From the NCBI GenBank assembly GCA_002937555.1, contig PTKB01000084.1, positions 1 through 9,920 of the forward strand: 9,920 nucleotides of DNA, in the 5' to 3' direction. Both the position numbers and the translations under genes were made by a program. The DNA is from Alphaproteobacteria bacterium MarineAlpha10_Bin2 (GTDB lineage: Bacteria > Pseudomonadota > Alphaproteobacteria > UBA828). The notes under the pieces were generated by a model. The model was not told the origin of the DNA and did no database searches. It worked only from the letters and a program-made list of their open reading frames with translations. Below, piece by piece: positions 1-5,860 of this stretch (positions within the stretch are counted from its first letter, which is position 1; the number at the start of each line of letters is the position of its first letter).

Positions 1-347
1 GTTGACGACTTCATAATTCCCGCGGCAATCCAGCGGTCATTCCTTTCCACGTTTACATAGTAACCGCGATCTCTGAAGGCGTTGAAAACCGGGTCTAACA
101 TATCTTCAGTGAGGCCGTTCAGTCCGATCACGCTGCCCAGATCGACGTCATCGTCCCAGGGGATGAAGGCTTGGTCCCTAACTGCGCCAAGGCAAGTACC
201 CTGACGAAGAAAGAACGGGATCCCAAGTGAACCCAATATTTCCTTGGCTTCCTCCAGCATCTTTTTCGCGAGTTCTGGGTTTATGTGCCGGAGGTTGGCG
301 TACGACTTGAACAGCGCAGTCTCGTCTGATCCACTCTCGGAGACCAT
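1..347 (-). CDS. LicD/fukutin-family nucleotidyltransferase-fold protein, N-terminal part (runs off window edge)
   Basis: Only the first 115 codons are in the window; the gene continues beyond base 1. Residues about 41-68 read as the LicD signature: a hydrophobic IPFFLRQGTCLGAVR stretch followed by FIPWDDDVDLG, matching the family pattern GTLLGAVR...FIPWDDDIDI with its metal-binding acidic cluster. Members of this family transfer phosphocholine or other phospho-groups onto surface glycans (bacterial LicD) or act in glycan synthesis (fukutin), usually in the cytoplasm or at the inner membrane. The start at 347 is chosen because AGGAGG lies four bases upstream; in-frame ATGs at 368 and 392 are alternatives. 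Codon use is less GC-biased than in the genes from 673 onward, and the gene stands apart from them, so it may belong to a separately acquired polysaccharide region. The family call is firm; the acceptor substrate is unknown. Confidence 0.8.
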   Translation of the reverse strand, partial: MVSESGSDETALFKSYANLRHINPELAKKMLEEAKEILGSLGIPFFLRQGTCLGAVRDQAFIPWDDDVDLGSVIGLNGLTEDMLDPVFNAFRDRGYYVNVERNDRWIAAGIMKSS

Positions 348-392
348 TCCCCCTCCTGTATCAAACATCTGCGGCGTCTCGAATTTTACCAT

Positions 393-672
393 TTGATAGC
401 GGGCCGGCCATTTCTTCCCTCACTTACCGCACGAAAGTCGAGCTGCCCTTGAGAATAGGCCACTGCAGAGAGCCAAACATCGGTTGACGCTCTTGGAGTA
501 CAAGTCTACAGTTCATGGCACCCTGGTAGGCCCTCAAGTTTGGACTTTGACTCGATGTAGCGTGGAGCACAGATGTCAATCCTGGACTCACGATAATGCA
601 CCCAGAATCTCCTGGTCAGCCGCAGATCGAATAGAAAGAGCGATGCCGGTCGCCCGGCGTCCGCCCGATCGA
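393..672. other. Intergenic stretch with no recognisable gene
   Basis: This stretch separates the LicD-family gene from the binding-protein gene; both lie on the minus strand, so it should hold the LicD promoter and the end of the binding-protein transcript. I see no convincing reading frame, no RNA gene and no mobile-element remnant. A short open frame starting near 484 runs into the antisense of the binding protein and has no family resemblance. The only structure I noted is a small GC hairpin at 645-658. Confidence 0.5.
629..658 (-). terminator. Weak terminator-like hairpin downstream of the binding-protein gene
   Basis: On the minus strand, shortly after the stop codon of the 673-1743 gene, GCCGG and CCGGC (654-658 and 645-649) can pair around a four-base loop. 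They are followed by a pyrimidine-rich tail containing CTCTTTCT rather than a true T run. The stem is short and the tail imperfect, so termination here is only a possibility. Confidence 0.25.
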
Positions 673-1743
673 TCAATAATTCGGCTCGAACTGGTCGGCG
701 TTCTCCTTGGTGATCAGAATCGTGCCGGGACCGTCCATGACGCGCGGCAGATGGGCCTCGTTGACGTAGCCGTTGATCGGCTCGCCTTCAAGCGCCGCGA
801 TCAGCGCGACGGCGGCATAGTATGATTCCTCCCACGGCAGGAGCACCGTGGATTCGTTGTAGATGCCCGCCTTGACCTTGGCCACGCCGTCTTTGTTGGC
901 GCCGATGCTGTAAATGCGCACGTCGGTGCCGGGCTTCTTGCCGGCGGATTCGATGGCCTGCTCAACACCGCGGCTCATGTCATCCCAGGACGACACCACC
1001 ACGGTGATGTCGGGGTGCGCCAAGAGGGCGTCTTGAATTTTCTGCAACGCCACCCGGGGATCGAAATTCGCCGGCTGGTCCGAGACCATGTCGACGTTAG
1101 GATACTTCGCCAAGCCGTTCTGAATGGCTTTCTCCCAGAATCCGAACAGATCGGAACCGACGAAACCGCCCACGGCCGCCGCCTTGCACGGCCCGGAGCA
1201 CGACGCGAAGGCGTTCATCACATGGGCATCATAATATGCCTGGCGCTGCATGGTCACCGTGCCGACGAGGCCGGCAGAGTAGTCGGCGTCATTGCACATC
1301 GGCAAATCGAGAGAAACAACCGGCTTGCCGGTAGGCACAAGGTGGCGTTTCCACATGGTGCACGACGGCGCCGCTGCGGTCGGGGCGAACAAGAAGCCGT
1401 CAAAACCTTCGGTTACAGCGTTCTGAACCTGCTTGACCTGTTCAGCGGGATTGAAATTCGCAGCGAATCTCTTGAATTCGAAGCCGTACTTGTCCGCCGC
1501 CGCCTGGAGCCCGGCGCGGCGCGCGGTGCAATAGGGGTTCTGGCCACATTCGGTCAGATAAGCGATGCGGTAAACTTTTGACGGTTTGGCGCCTTTGGCG
1601 TCGTAGTCCAAGAGTTTTTGAGCCGCTTCGGATACTGATTCGGCCTGGGCCGGAGCCGCCAACAGCCCGAAACTCAATCCGAGCGCGAGCGCCACCGTCA
1701 CACTGCGAGCGGAAACTCGATGCAACATTTTCCTCGATTTCAT
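673..1743 (-). CDS. Periplasmic sugar-type ABC substrate-binding protein (RbsB/Peripla_BP_4-like), orphan
   Basis: A 356-residue secreted binding protein. Residues 1-34 are a classic signal peptide: basic n-region, hydrophobic VALALGLSFGLLAA core and cleavage after AQA. The mature part has the two-lobed type I binding-protein layout: a first strand RIAYLTECG near 59-67, a helix with the QVKQVQNAVTEGFDGFLFAP pattern (102-121) typical of RbsB-like proteins, and DITVVVSSWDDMSRGVEQAI (245-264) in the second lobe. It should bind a small solute for uptake or sensing in the periplasm. Unusually, the mature chain has six cysteines (66, 72, 128, 150, 182, 186), suggesting disulfides. No permease or ATPase gene adjoins it, so its partner is elsewhere or it serves a sensor. 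A GGGAGGA ribosome-binding site precedes the start. Ligand unknown; the neighbouring aminotransferase and dehydrogenases hint at an amino or sugar-amino compound, which is inference only. Confidence 0.85.
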   Translation of the reverse strand: MKSRKMLHRVSARSVTVALALGLSFGLLAAPAQAESVSEAAQKLLDYDAKGAKPSKVYRIAYLTECGQNPYCTARRAGLQAAADKYGFEFKRFAANFNPAEQVKQVQNAVTEGFDGFLFAPTAAAPSCTMWKRHLVPTGKPVVSLDLPMCNDADYSAGLVGTVTMQRQAYYDAHVMNAFASCSGPCKAAAVGGFVGSDLFGFWEKAIQNGLAKYPNVDMVSDQPANFDPRVALQKIQDALLAHPDITVVVSSWDDMSRGVEQAIESAGKKPGTDVRIYSIGANKDGVAKVKAGIYNESTVLLPWEESYYAAVALIAALEGEPINGYVNEAHLPRVMDGPGTILITKENADQFEPNY

Positions 1744-1811
1744 TTACCCGTTTCCTCCCATGATGCGGATTTTATCATTCGATTTACATCTTGCGCCGTA
1801 GCGCCTGATAG

Positions 1812-1824
1812 TACATCAAATGTA
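1812..1824. promoter_or_regulatory. Palindrome TACAT-CAA-ATGTA, candidate operator
   Basis: A perfect inverted repeat with 5-base arms and a 3-base spacer in the divergent gap upstream of the binding-protein gene. Its position suits a transcription-factor site. Arms this short can occur by chance, so confidence is low. Confidence 0.25.
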
Positions 1825-1830
1825 ACGTAT

Positions 1831-1843
1831 TTGTCCGGACCAA
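1831..1843. promoter_or_regulatory. TTGTCCGGACCAA, candidate GntR (FadR/FCD-type) operator
   Basis: The site has a perfect GTCCGGAC core and fits the T-N-G-T-N4-A-C-N-A pattern commonly bound by FadR-type GntR regulators of catabolic genes. It lies seven bases from another palindrome, between divergent uptake and catabolism genes. No regulator gene is in the window, so the assignment is speculative. Confidence 0.25.
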
Positions 1844-1977
1844 TGCAAACTCCTCACCATCCAGAGTAATCTTAGGTCCGCAACATCCGGAACTTCATCA
1901 TCTACCGGGATCGCTTGCCCGCGAGCTCGGGTCCGGGCTATCGTTTGGCGCTGACGCAAGCCCGGAAGGAGAGCCCA

Positions 1978-3306
1978 ATGGCGAGCCGTGTAACCCCGGA
2001 ACGGGGACGCAATATCGATGTGGAGGGCGCCTACAGGGTGGCCGAGGAACGCTACACCGCGGCCAACCCGGAAAGCCTGGCGCAATTCACCCGCGCCTGC
2101 GAAAGCCTGCCCGGCGGCAATACCCGGACCGGCATGTATTACGCCCCCTTCCCGCTTGCCATGGCGCGCGGCGAGGGCGCCTATATGTGGGACCTCGACG
2201 GCCACAAATACCGCGACTATGCCGGCGATTTTTCCGCCGGGCTCTATGGCCACACCAACGCGGTCGTCCATGCCGCGGTGCGCGAGGTGCTGGCGGACGG
2301 CGTCACATTTGGTTCTGTGAGCGCCCATGAGGAACGCCTCGCCACGCAGATATGCGCGCGCGTGCCCTCGATCGAGCGCGTGCGCTTCTGCAATTCCGGC
2401 ACCGAAGCCAACATCATGTCCCTGGTCACGGCCAATGCCGTCACCGGGCGCAGCAAGATCATGGTGTTCGAAGGCGCCTATCATGGCGGCACGCTGTCTT
2501 TCCCGCCGGGCGGCTCGCCGATCAACGTGCCGTTCGATTTTATTCTGGCGCCCTTTAACGATGTTGAAGGTACCAGCGCTCTGTTTGACGAACATGGCGA
2601 CGGCCTGTCGGCGATCTTGGTGGAACTCGTCCAAGGCGCCGGCGGCTGTATTCCGGGCGAGCCAGAATTTGTGGCGCTGTTGCGAGAACGCGCAACGCGG
2701 CACGGCGCGCTGCTGATATTCGACGAGGTCATGACGTCGCGCCTCGGCCCGACCGGGCGGCAAGGCGCGCTCGGCATTATCCCCGACATGACGACGCTCG
2801 GTAAATATGTCGGCGGCGGCATGACCGCCGGCGCCTTCGGCGGGCGGGCCGACATCATGGACCGCTACGATCCGCGCGCGAAAGACCATTTCGTCCATAA
2901 CGGCACGTTCAACAACAATGTCATGACGCTAGCCGGCGGCGCCGCCGGCCTGGAAAAGGTCTTCACCCCGGAGGCCGCCACGGCGCTCACCGAATCCGGC
3001 GAGGCGTTCCGTGGGCGCCTCAATGCGCTTGGAGAGAAACACGGCCTACCGTTTCAAGCGACCGGATCGGGTTCGCTGATGAATATCCATTTCATCACCG
3101 GCGACATCCGCAGTCACAAGGATCTGGCAGGGCGCAATCTAACGGCGCTCGACCTGTTCCATTTGGAAATGATCGCCGCCGGCATCTACATCACGCGGCG
3201 CGGCTATATGGCCTTGAGCCTCGCGCTGACGGAAGAAGATCACGATGTTTTCGTGGCCGAGGCGGACAAATTCCTCGGCGCGTACGGCGAGCTGATCGCA
3301 ACTTAG
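1978..3306 (+). CDS. Class III PLP-dependent aminotransferase (glutamate-1-semialdehyde aminomutase-like)
   Basis: A 442-residue fold-type I PLP enzyme of aminotransferase class III. Diagnostic segments in order: RFCNSGTEANIMSLVTAN (about 137-154, phosphate-contacting loop), EGAYHGG (about 164-170), LIFDEVMTSR with PLP-nitrogen-binding D249, and TLGKYVGGGM with the Schiff-base lysine K276, followed by HNGTFNNN. It should transfer an amino group between an amine or amino acid and a keto acid, or shift it intramolecularly, in the cytoplasm. It resembles the GSA-aminomutase branch, but the catabolic setting beside an SDR and a D-amino-acid dehydrogenase argues against hemL. Start: the frame opens at a TTG at 1915, but ATG 1978 has AAGGAG six bases upstream and is preferred. 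Its TAG stop overlaps the stop of the convergent SDR gene. The substrate cannot be determined from sequence. Confidence 0.88.
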   Translation: MASRVTPERGRNIDVEGAYRVAEERYTAANPESLAQFTRACESLPGGNTRTGMYYAPFPLAMARGEGAYMWDLDGHKYRDYAGDFSAGLYGHTNAVVHAAVREVLADGVTFGSVSAHEERLATQICARVPSIERVRFCNSGTEANIMSLVTANAVTGRSKIMVFEGAYHGGTLSFPPGGSPINVPFDFILAPFNDVEGTSALFDEHGDGLSAILVELVQGAGGCIPGEPEFVALLRERATRHGALLIFDEVMTSRLGPTGRQGALGIIPDMTTLGKYVGGGMTAGAFGGRADIMDRYDPRAKDHFVHNGTFNNNVMTLAGGAAGLEKVFTPEAATALTESGEAFRGRLNALGEKHGLPFQATGSGSLMNIHFITGDIRSHKDLAGRNLTALDLFHLEMIAAGIYITRRGYMALSLALTEEDHDVFVAEADKFLGAYGELIAT

Positions 3307-4097
3307 TCGAGCTTGTCCATCCCGGCATAGGTTTCCAGGTTGGCGTCGATATTGATCGCCTGGCCGGAGATGTGGCGGCCTTGGGGCGAGCACAGGTAGA
3401 GCACGAGATCGGCGATTTCCTGTTCCTCGATGCCGGTGCGCATGGAGATGCGGCTCAGCACAATTTCCTTGATTTCATCTAGCGAGCGCCCGGAGGCGTC
3501 GGCCTTGGCCTGCAATACGCGGCGCGCGCGGTCGTTCAGCACATAGCCGGGCAGGACGGCGTTGACGCTGATATTGCGCGGGCCGAGCTCCATGGCGAGG
3601 GTATCGGTGAGGCCGATGACGGCGCGCTTGGCGGTGGCGTACGGCAGGCGCAGCGGAAAGGCGAGGCGTCCGGCGGTGGAGGAAATATTGACGATGGCGC
3701 CCTTGCCCGCCTCTTGCATCAAGGGCACGGCGCGGCGCGCACAATAGAATTGACCGTCGACATCGACGCCGATGGTCGAGCGCCATTCGTCGTCGCTGAT
3801 GTCCTCGACCCGCTTGGTCGGCCCGGCCACGCCGGCATTGTTGACGAGCACGTCGACGCCGCCCATGGCCGCGACCGCCGCGTCGAACAGACTCTCGACA
3901 TCGGCGGAAAGGCTGACATCGGCTGTGACCGCACCGATATCCGGGCGCGCCGTCGCCAATGCCTGCAAATGATCCTCGGCGACGTCGCAAACGAATACCT
4001 GCGCGCCGTTGTCGGCCAGCGTTTCGGCGATGGTGCGCCCGATGCCGGACCCCCCGGCGGTGACCACGGCGCGCCGGCCGTTGCAATTGACATCCAT
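3303..4097 (-). CDS. Short-chain dehydrogenase/reductase (classical SDR, NAD-type)
   Basis: A 264-residue classical SDR. It has the TAGGSGIG cofactor loop (13-20), acidic D38 at the end of the second strand (favouring NAD(H) over NADP(H)), NNAG (86-89), S140 in the NISS segment, and Y153/K157 in YATAK. It should oxidise a secondary alcohol or reduce the ketone in the cytoplasm. In the VNLKG-type helix that normally supplies the catalytic Asn, the sequence reads VDVDG, so Asn is replaced by D112. The C-terminal segment RHISGQAINIDANLETYAG is typical of SDRs, including the conserved SGQ-type strand. The start has AAGGA about eight bases upstream. The gene converges on the aminotransferase with a four-base overlap of stop codons (3303-3306) and diverges from the D-amino-acid dehydrogenase. 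The substrate is unknown. Confidence 0.88.
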   Translation of the reverse strand: MDVNCNGRRAVVTAGGSGIGRTIAETLADNGAQVFVCDVAEDHLQALATARPDIGAVTADVSLSADVESLFDAAVAAMGGVDVLVNNAGVAGPTKRVEDISDDEWRSTIGVDVDGQFYCARRAVPLMQEAGKGAIVNISSTAGRLAFPLRLPYATAKRAVIGLTDTLAMELGPRNISVNAVLPGYVLNDRARRVLQAKADASGRSLDEIKEIVLSRISMRTGIEEQEIADLVLYLCSPQGRHISGQAINIDANLETYAGMDKLD

Positions 4098-4221
4098 CGG
4101 TAACGTCCTTCCAAAAAAGAATTTTTCTAACCTAACCGCCTGCTGGCGGTTTGCCGAGGGGGATTGTCAGGCCGCGTCGGCGCGCCCATAAACATGGCCG
4201 ATAAAACGCGATGGGAAAGCG
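4098..4221. promoter_or_regulatory. Divergent promoter region between SDR and D-amino-acid dehydrogenase
   Basis: A 124-base gap between two diverging genes, richer in A/T near the SDR start (runs of A and T around 4112-4126). It contains the perfect inverted repeat described at 4134-4151. It presumably holds both promoters; I cannot define -35/-10 boxes with confidence. Confidence 0.4.
4134..4151. promoter_or_regulatory. Inverted repeat AACCGCC-TGCT-GGCGGTT, operator or leader stem-loop
   Basis: A perfect 7-base-arm, 4-base-loop inverted repeat centred in the divergent gap. It could be a regulator site shared by both genes or an RNA hairpin in the SDR leader. On the minus strand T-rich sequence follows only after about 15 bases, so a simple intrinsic terminator is unlikely. 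Confidence 0.35.
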
Positions 4222-5349
4222 ATGACGAATTGCGATTTTTTGGTTATCGGCGCCGGCATGGCGGGTGCTTCAGCGGCCTATGAGCTGGCCGAATTGGGCT
4301 CGGTCATCCTGATCGAACGCGAGGACATGCCGGGCTACCACACCACCGGGCGCTCCGCCGCCGTGTTCACCGAGGCCTATGGCAACCGCACCATCCGCGG
4401 CATCACCACCGCAAGCCGCGCGTTTTACGACGCGCCGCCGGATGGTTTCGGCGACGATCCGCTGTTGACCCCGCGCGGCGCGCTTTTTATCGGACGCGAA
4501 GACCAGCGCGCCACGTTGCAGCAGCACTATGAAGATTGCCACGCGCTGGTGCCGAGCGTTTCCCTCATCGACGGTGCCGAGGCATGCCGCCTGGTGCCGA
4601 TCCTCCGCCCTGATTACGTCGCCGGCGCAGTGCATGAACCGGACGCCATGGGCATCGACGTCAACGCCTTGCATCAGGGCTATCTGCACGGCCTGAAATC
4701 GCGCGGCGGCACGCTGGTGACCGACGCGGAACTGACCGGTCTGGCGCGAAACGGCGGAACCTGGGACATCGACACTCGCGCTGGCAACTATCAGGCGCCG
4801 GTGGTGGTGAACGCCGCCGGCGCGTGGTGCGACGTCGTCGCCGAGTTGGCCGGGGTGCGGCCCGTCGGCCTCGTTCCCAAACGCCGCACGGCGTTCATCT
4901 TCGATGCGCCGGAGGGCAGCAATTCCGACGATTGGCCGCTCATGGCCGACATCGATGAGGAGTTCTACATCAAGCCGGATGCCGGCCGCCTGCTCGGCTC
5001 CCCCGCCGACGAAACGCCGATGCCGCCGCAGGATATCCAGCCCGACGAATTGGATATCGCGATCGCCGTCGACCGCATCGAGAAAGCGACGACGGTGAAG
5101 ATTTCGCGCATCCACAACAAGTGGGCCGGCCTGCGTAGTTTCGTCGCCGACAAGACCCTGGTCGCCGGTTTCGACGCCGAAGCACATGGATTCTTCTGGC
5201 TGGCGGGACAAGGCGGTTACGGCATCCAGACGGCGCCCGCGATGGCGGTGATCGCCGCGGCGCTGGCGAGCGGCGGCGATTTCCCGGCCCATGTCACCGA
5301 ACGCGGCGTCAGCGCCGCCGATCTCGACCCGGCGCGGCTTTTTAAATAA
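4222..5349 (+). CDS. FAD-dependent D-amino-acid dehydrogenase, D-arginine dehydrogenase (DauA)-like
   Basis: A 375-residue DAO-family flavoprotein. It has an N-terminal VIGAGMAGAS dinucleotide-binding motif (8-17), E32 for the FAD ribose, the active-site loop GYHTTGRSAA (38-47), NAAGAWCD (197-204), PKRRTAFIF (219-227), WAGLRSF (301-307) and QGGYGIQTAPA (330-340). From memory it aligns without gaps over most of its length with Pseudomonas aeruginosa D-arginine dehydrogenase, and keeps Y53, R222, Y249 and R305, which act in substrate carboxylate binding and catalysis there. Such enzymes oxidise a D-amino acid to an imino acid that hydrolyses to keto acid and ammonia, passing electrons to the respiratory chain. 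However, H48 is V48 here and E87, which recognises the basic side chain, is A87, so the preferred substrate may not be arginine. No strong ribosome-binding site precedes the ATG. The adjacent SDR and aminotransferase suggest an amino-acid catabolic group. Confidence 0.88.
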   Translation: MTNCDFLVIGAGMAGASAAYELAELGSVILIEREDMPGYHTTGRSAAVFTEAYGNRTIRGITTASRAFYDAPPDGFGDDPLLTPRGALFIGREDQRATLQQHYEDCHALVPSVSLIDGAEACRLVPILRPDYVAGAVHEPDAMGIDVNALHQGYLHGLKSRGGTLVTDAELTGLARNGGTWDIDTRAGNYQAPVVVNAAGAWCDVVAELAGVRPVGLVPKRRTAFIFDAPEGSNSDDWPLMADIDEEFYIKPDAGRLLGSPADETPMPPQDIQPDELDIAIAVDRIEKATTVKISRIHNKWAGLRSFVADKTLVAGFDAEAHGFFWLAGQGGYGIQTAPAMAVIAAALASGGDFPAHVTERGVSAADLDPARLFK

Positions 5350-5366
5350 TCCCTCAAGCGCCGGGC

Positions 5367-5382
5367 GGGCGCATCCGCGCCC
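5367..5382 (+). terminator. GC hairpin after the D-amino-acid dehydrogenase gene, weak terminator candidate
   Basis: GGGCGC and GCGCCC pair around an ATCC loop 18 bases after the stop codon. The stem is all G/C, but only two T residues follow, so intrinsic termination would be inefficient. Confidence 0.3.
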
Positions 5383-5422
5383 TTGGCTACCTCGTATTAA
5401 CTCGGACGCGCAGTCGCGCTTG

Positions 5423-5445
5423 CCAGAATGCGGTACGCATTCTGG
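5423..5445. repeat. Perfect 10-base inverted repeat between convergent genes
   Basis: CCAGAATGCG and CGCATTCTGG flank a GTA loop, giving a perfect 10-bp stem. It lies between the convergent ends of the D-amino-acid dehydrogenase and hisI. Neither strand has a T tract after the stem, so it is not a classical terminator; it may protect 3' ends, stop transcription by another route, or be one copy of a REP-like dispersed element. Confidence 0.5.
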
Positions 5446-5476
5446 GGGTGCCATAATATCGGTGGCCCAGTGTTCG

Positions 5477-5860
5477 TTACTCCGCCACCGGCTCGCTGAT
5501 CACCACGACCTTGCCGTCGCGCACGGCGTGAAAAAAACAGTTGGGGCGGTTGGTGTGGCAGGCCGGGCCACTTTGATTGACGCGCAGCAGCACCGCGTCA
5601 TTGTCGCAATCGTAGCGCAGCTCGACCAAACGCTGGACATGGCCAGAACTTTCGCCTTTACGCCACAGGCGCGAACGCGAGCGCGACCAATAGCACACCT
5701 GGCCGCTGGTCAGCGTTTCGCGCAAGGCATCGGCGTTCATATAGGCGAGCATCAGCACCTCGCCGGTCTCGTCGCTTTGCGCGATGGCGGGAACGAGGCC
5801 GTCCCGGTCGAAGCTGAGATCGGCGATGACTTGTGCCGCGATATCGCTAGCAGCGTTCAT
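5477..5860 (-). CDS. hisI: Phosphoribosyl-AMP cyclohydrolase, last gene of the zinc operon
   Basis: A 127-residue monofunctional HisI, the usual length when no HisE domain is fused. The enzyme opens the adenine ring of phosphoribosyl-AMP in the third step of histidine synthesis, in the cytoplasm as a zinc-dependent dimer. Key segments: MLAYMN (36-41), WSRSRSRLWRKGESSGH (58-74), the Mg-binding YDCDND (83-88), and the zinc cysteines C85, C101 (GPACHT) and C108 (NCFF). All three cysteines are present, so this is not a metal-free variant. The ATG at 5860 overlaps the znuB stop as ATGA and has AGGA five bases upstream, better than the ATG at 5866; the open frame extends further but that part is not HisI-like. 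Its place at the end of zur-znuC-znuB implies co-transcription and Zur control. Whether it is the only hisI in the genome or a zinc-starvation paralogue cannot be told from this window. Confidence 0.93.
   Translation of the reverse strand: MNAASDIAAQVIADLSFDRDGLVPAIAQSDETGEVLMLAYMNADALRETLTSGQVCYWSRSRSRLWRKGESSGHVQRLVELRYDCDNDAVLLRVNQSGPACHTNRPNCFFHAVRDGKVVVISEPVAE

Larger units (their letters stand above)
1744..1977. promoter_or_regulatory. Divergent control region between binding protein and aminotransferase
   Basis: This 234-base gap lies between two divergently transcribed genes and must hold both promoters. It contains two palindromes close together (1812-1824 and 1831-1843), listed separately. 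The aminotransferase has AAGGAG six bases before its ATG at 1978; the binding-protein gene has GGGAGGA nine bases before its ATG. I could not assign convincing -35/-10 pairs. Confidence 0.45.

Noticed and set aside
484..825. Short plus-strand open frame in the gap after the LicD-like gene
   Set aside because: Its second half is antisense to the binding protein, and the first half has no ribosome-binding site or recognisable family.
1915..1977. N-terminal extension of the aminotransferase from a TTG codon
   Set aside because: It has no ribosome-binding site, whereas the ATG at 1978 has AAGGAG at good spacing and gives a normal family start.
1816..2898. Long open frame on the minus strand antisense to the aminotransferase
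   Set aside because: It is a codon-bias shadow of a well-identified gene: Arg/His/Ala-rich, with no recognisable domain or ribosome-binding site.
4270..5454. 394-codon open frame antisense to the D-amino-acid dehydrogenase
   Set aside because: The real protein on the plus strand has a complete family signature. The antisense frame has typical shadow composition and no domain.
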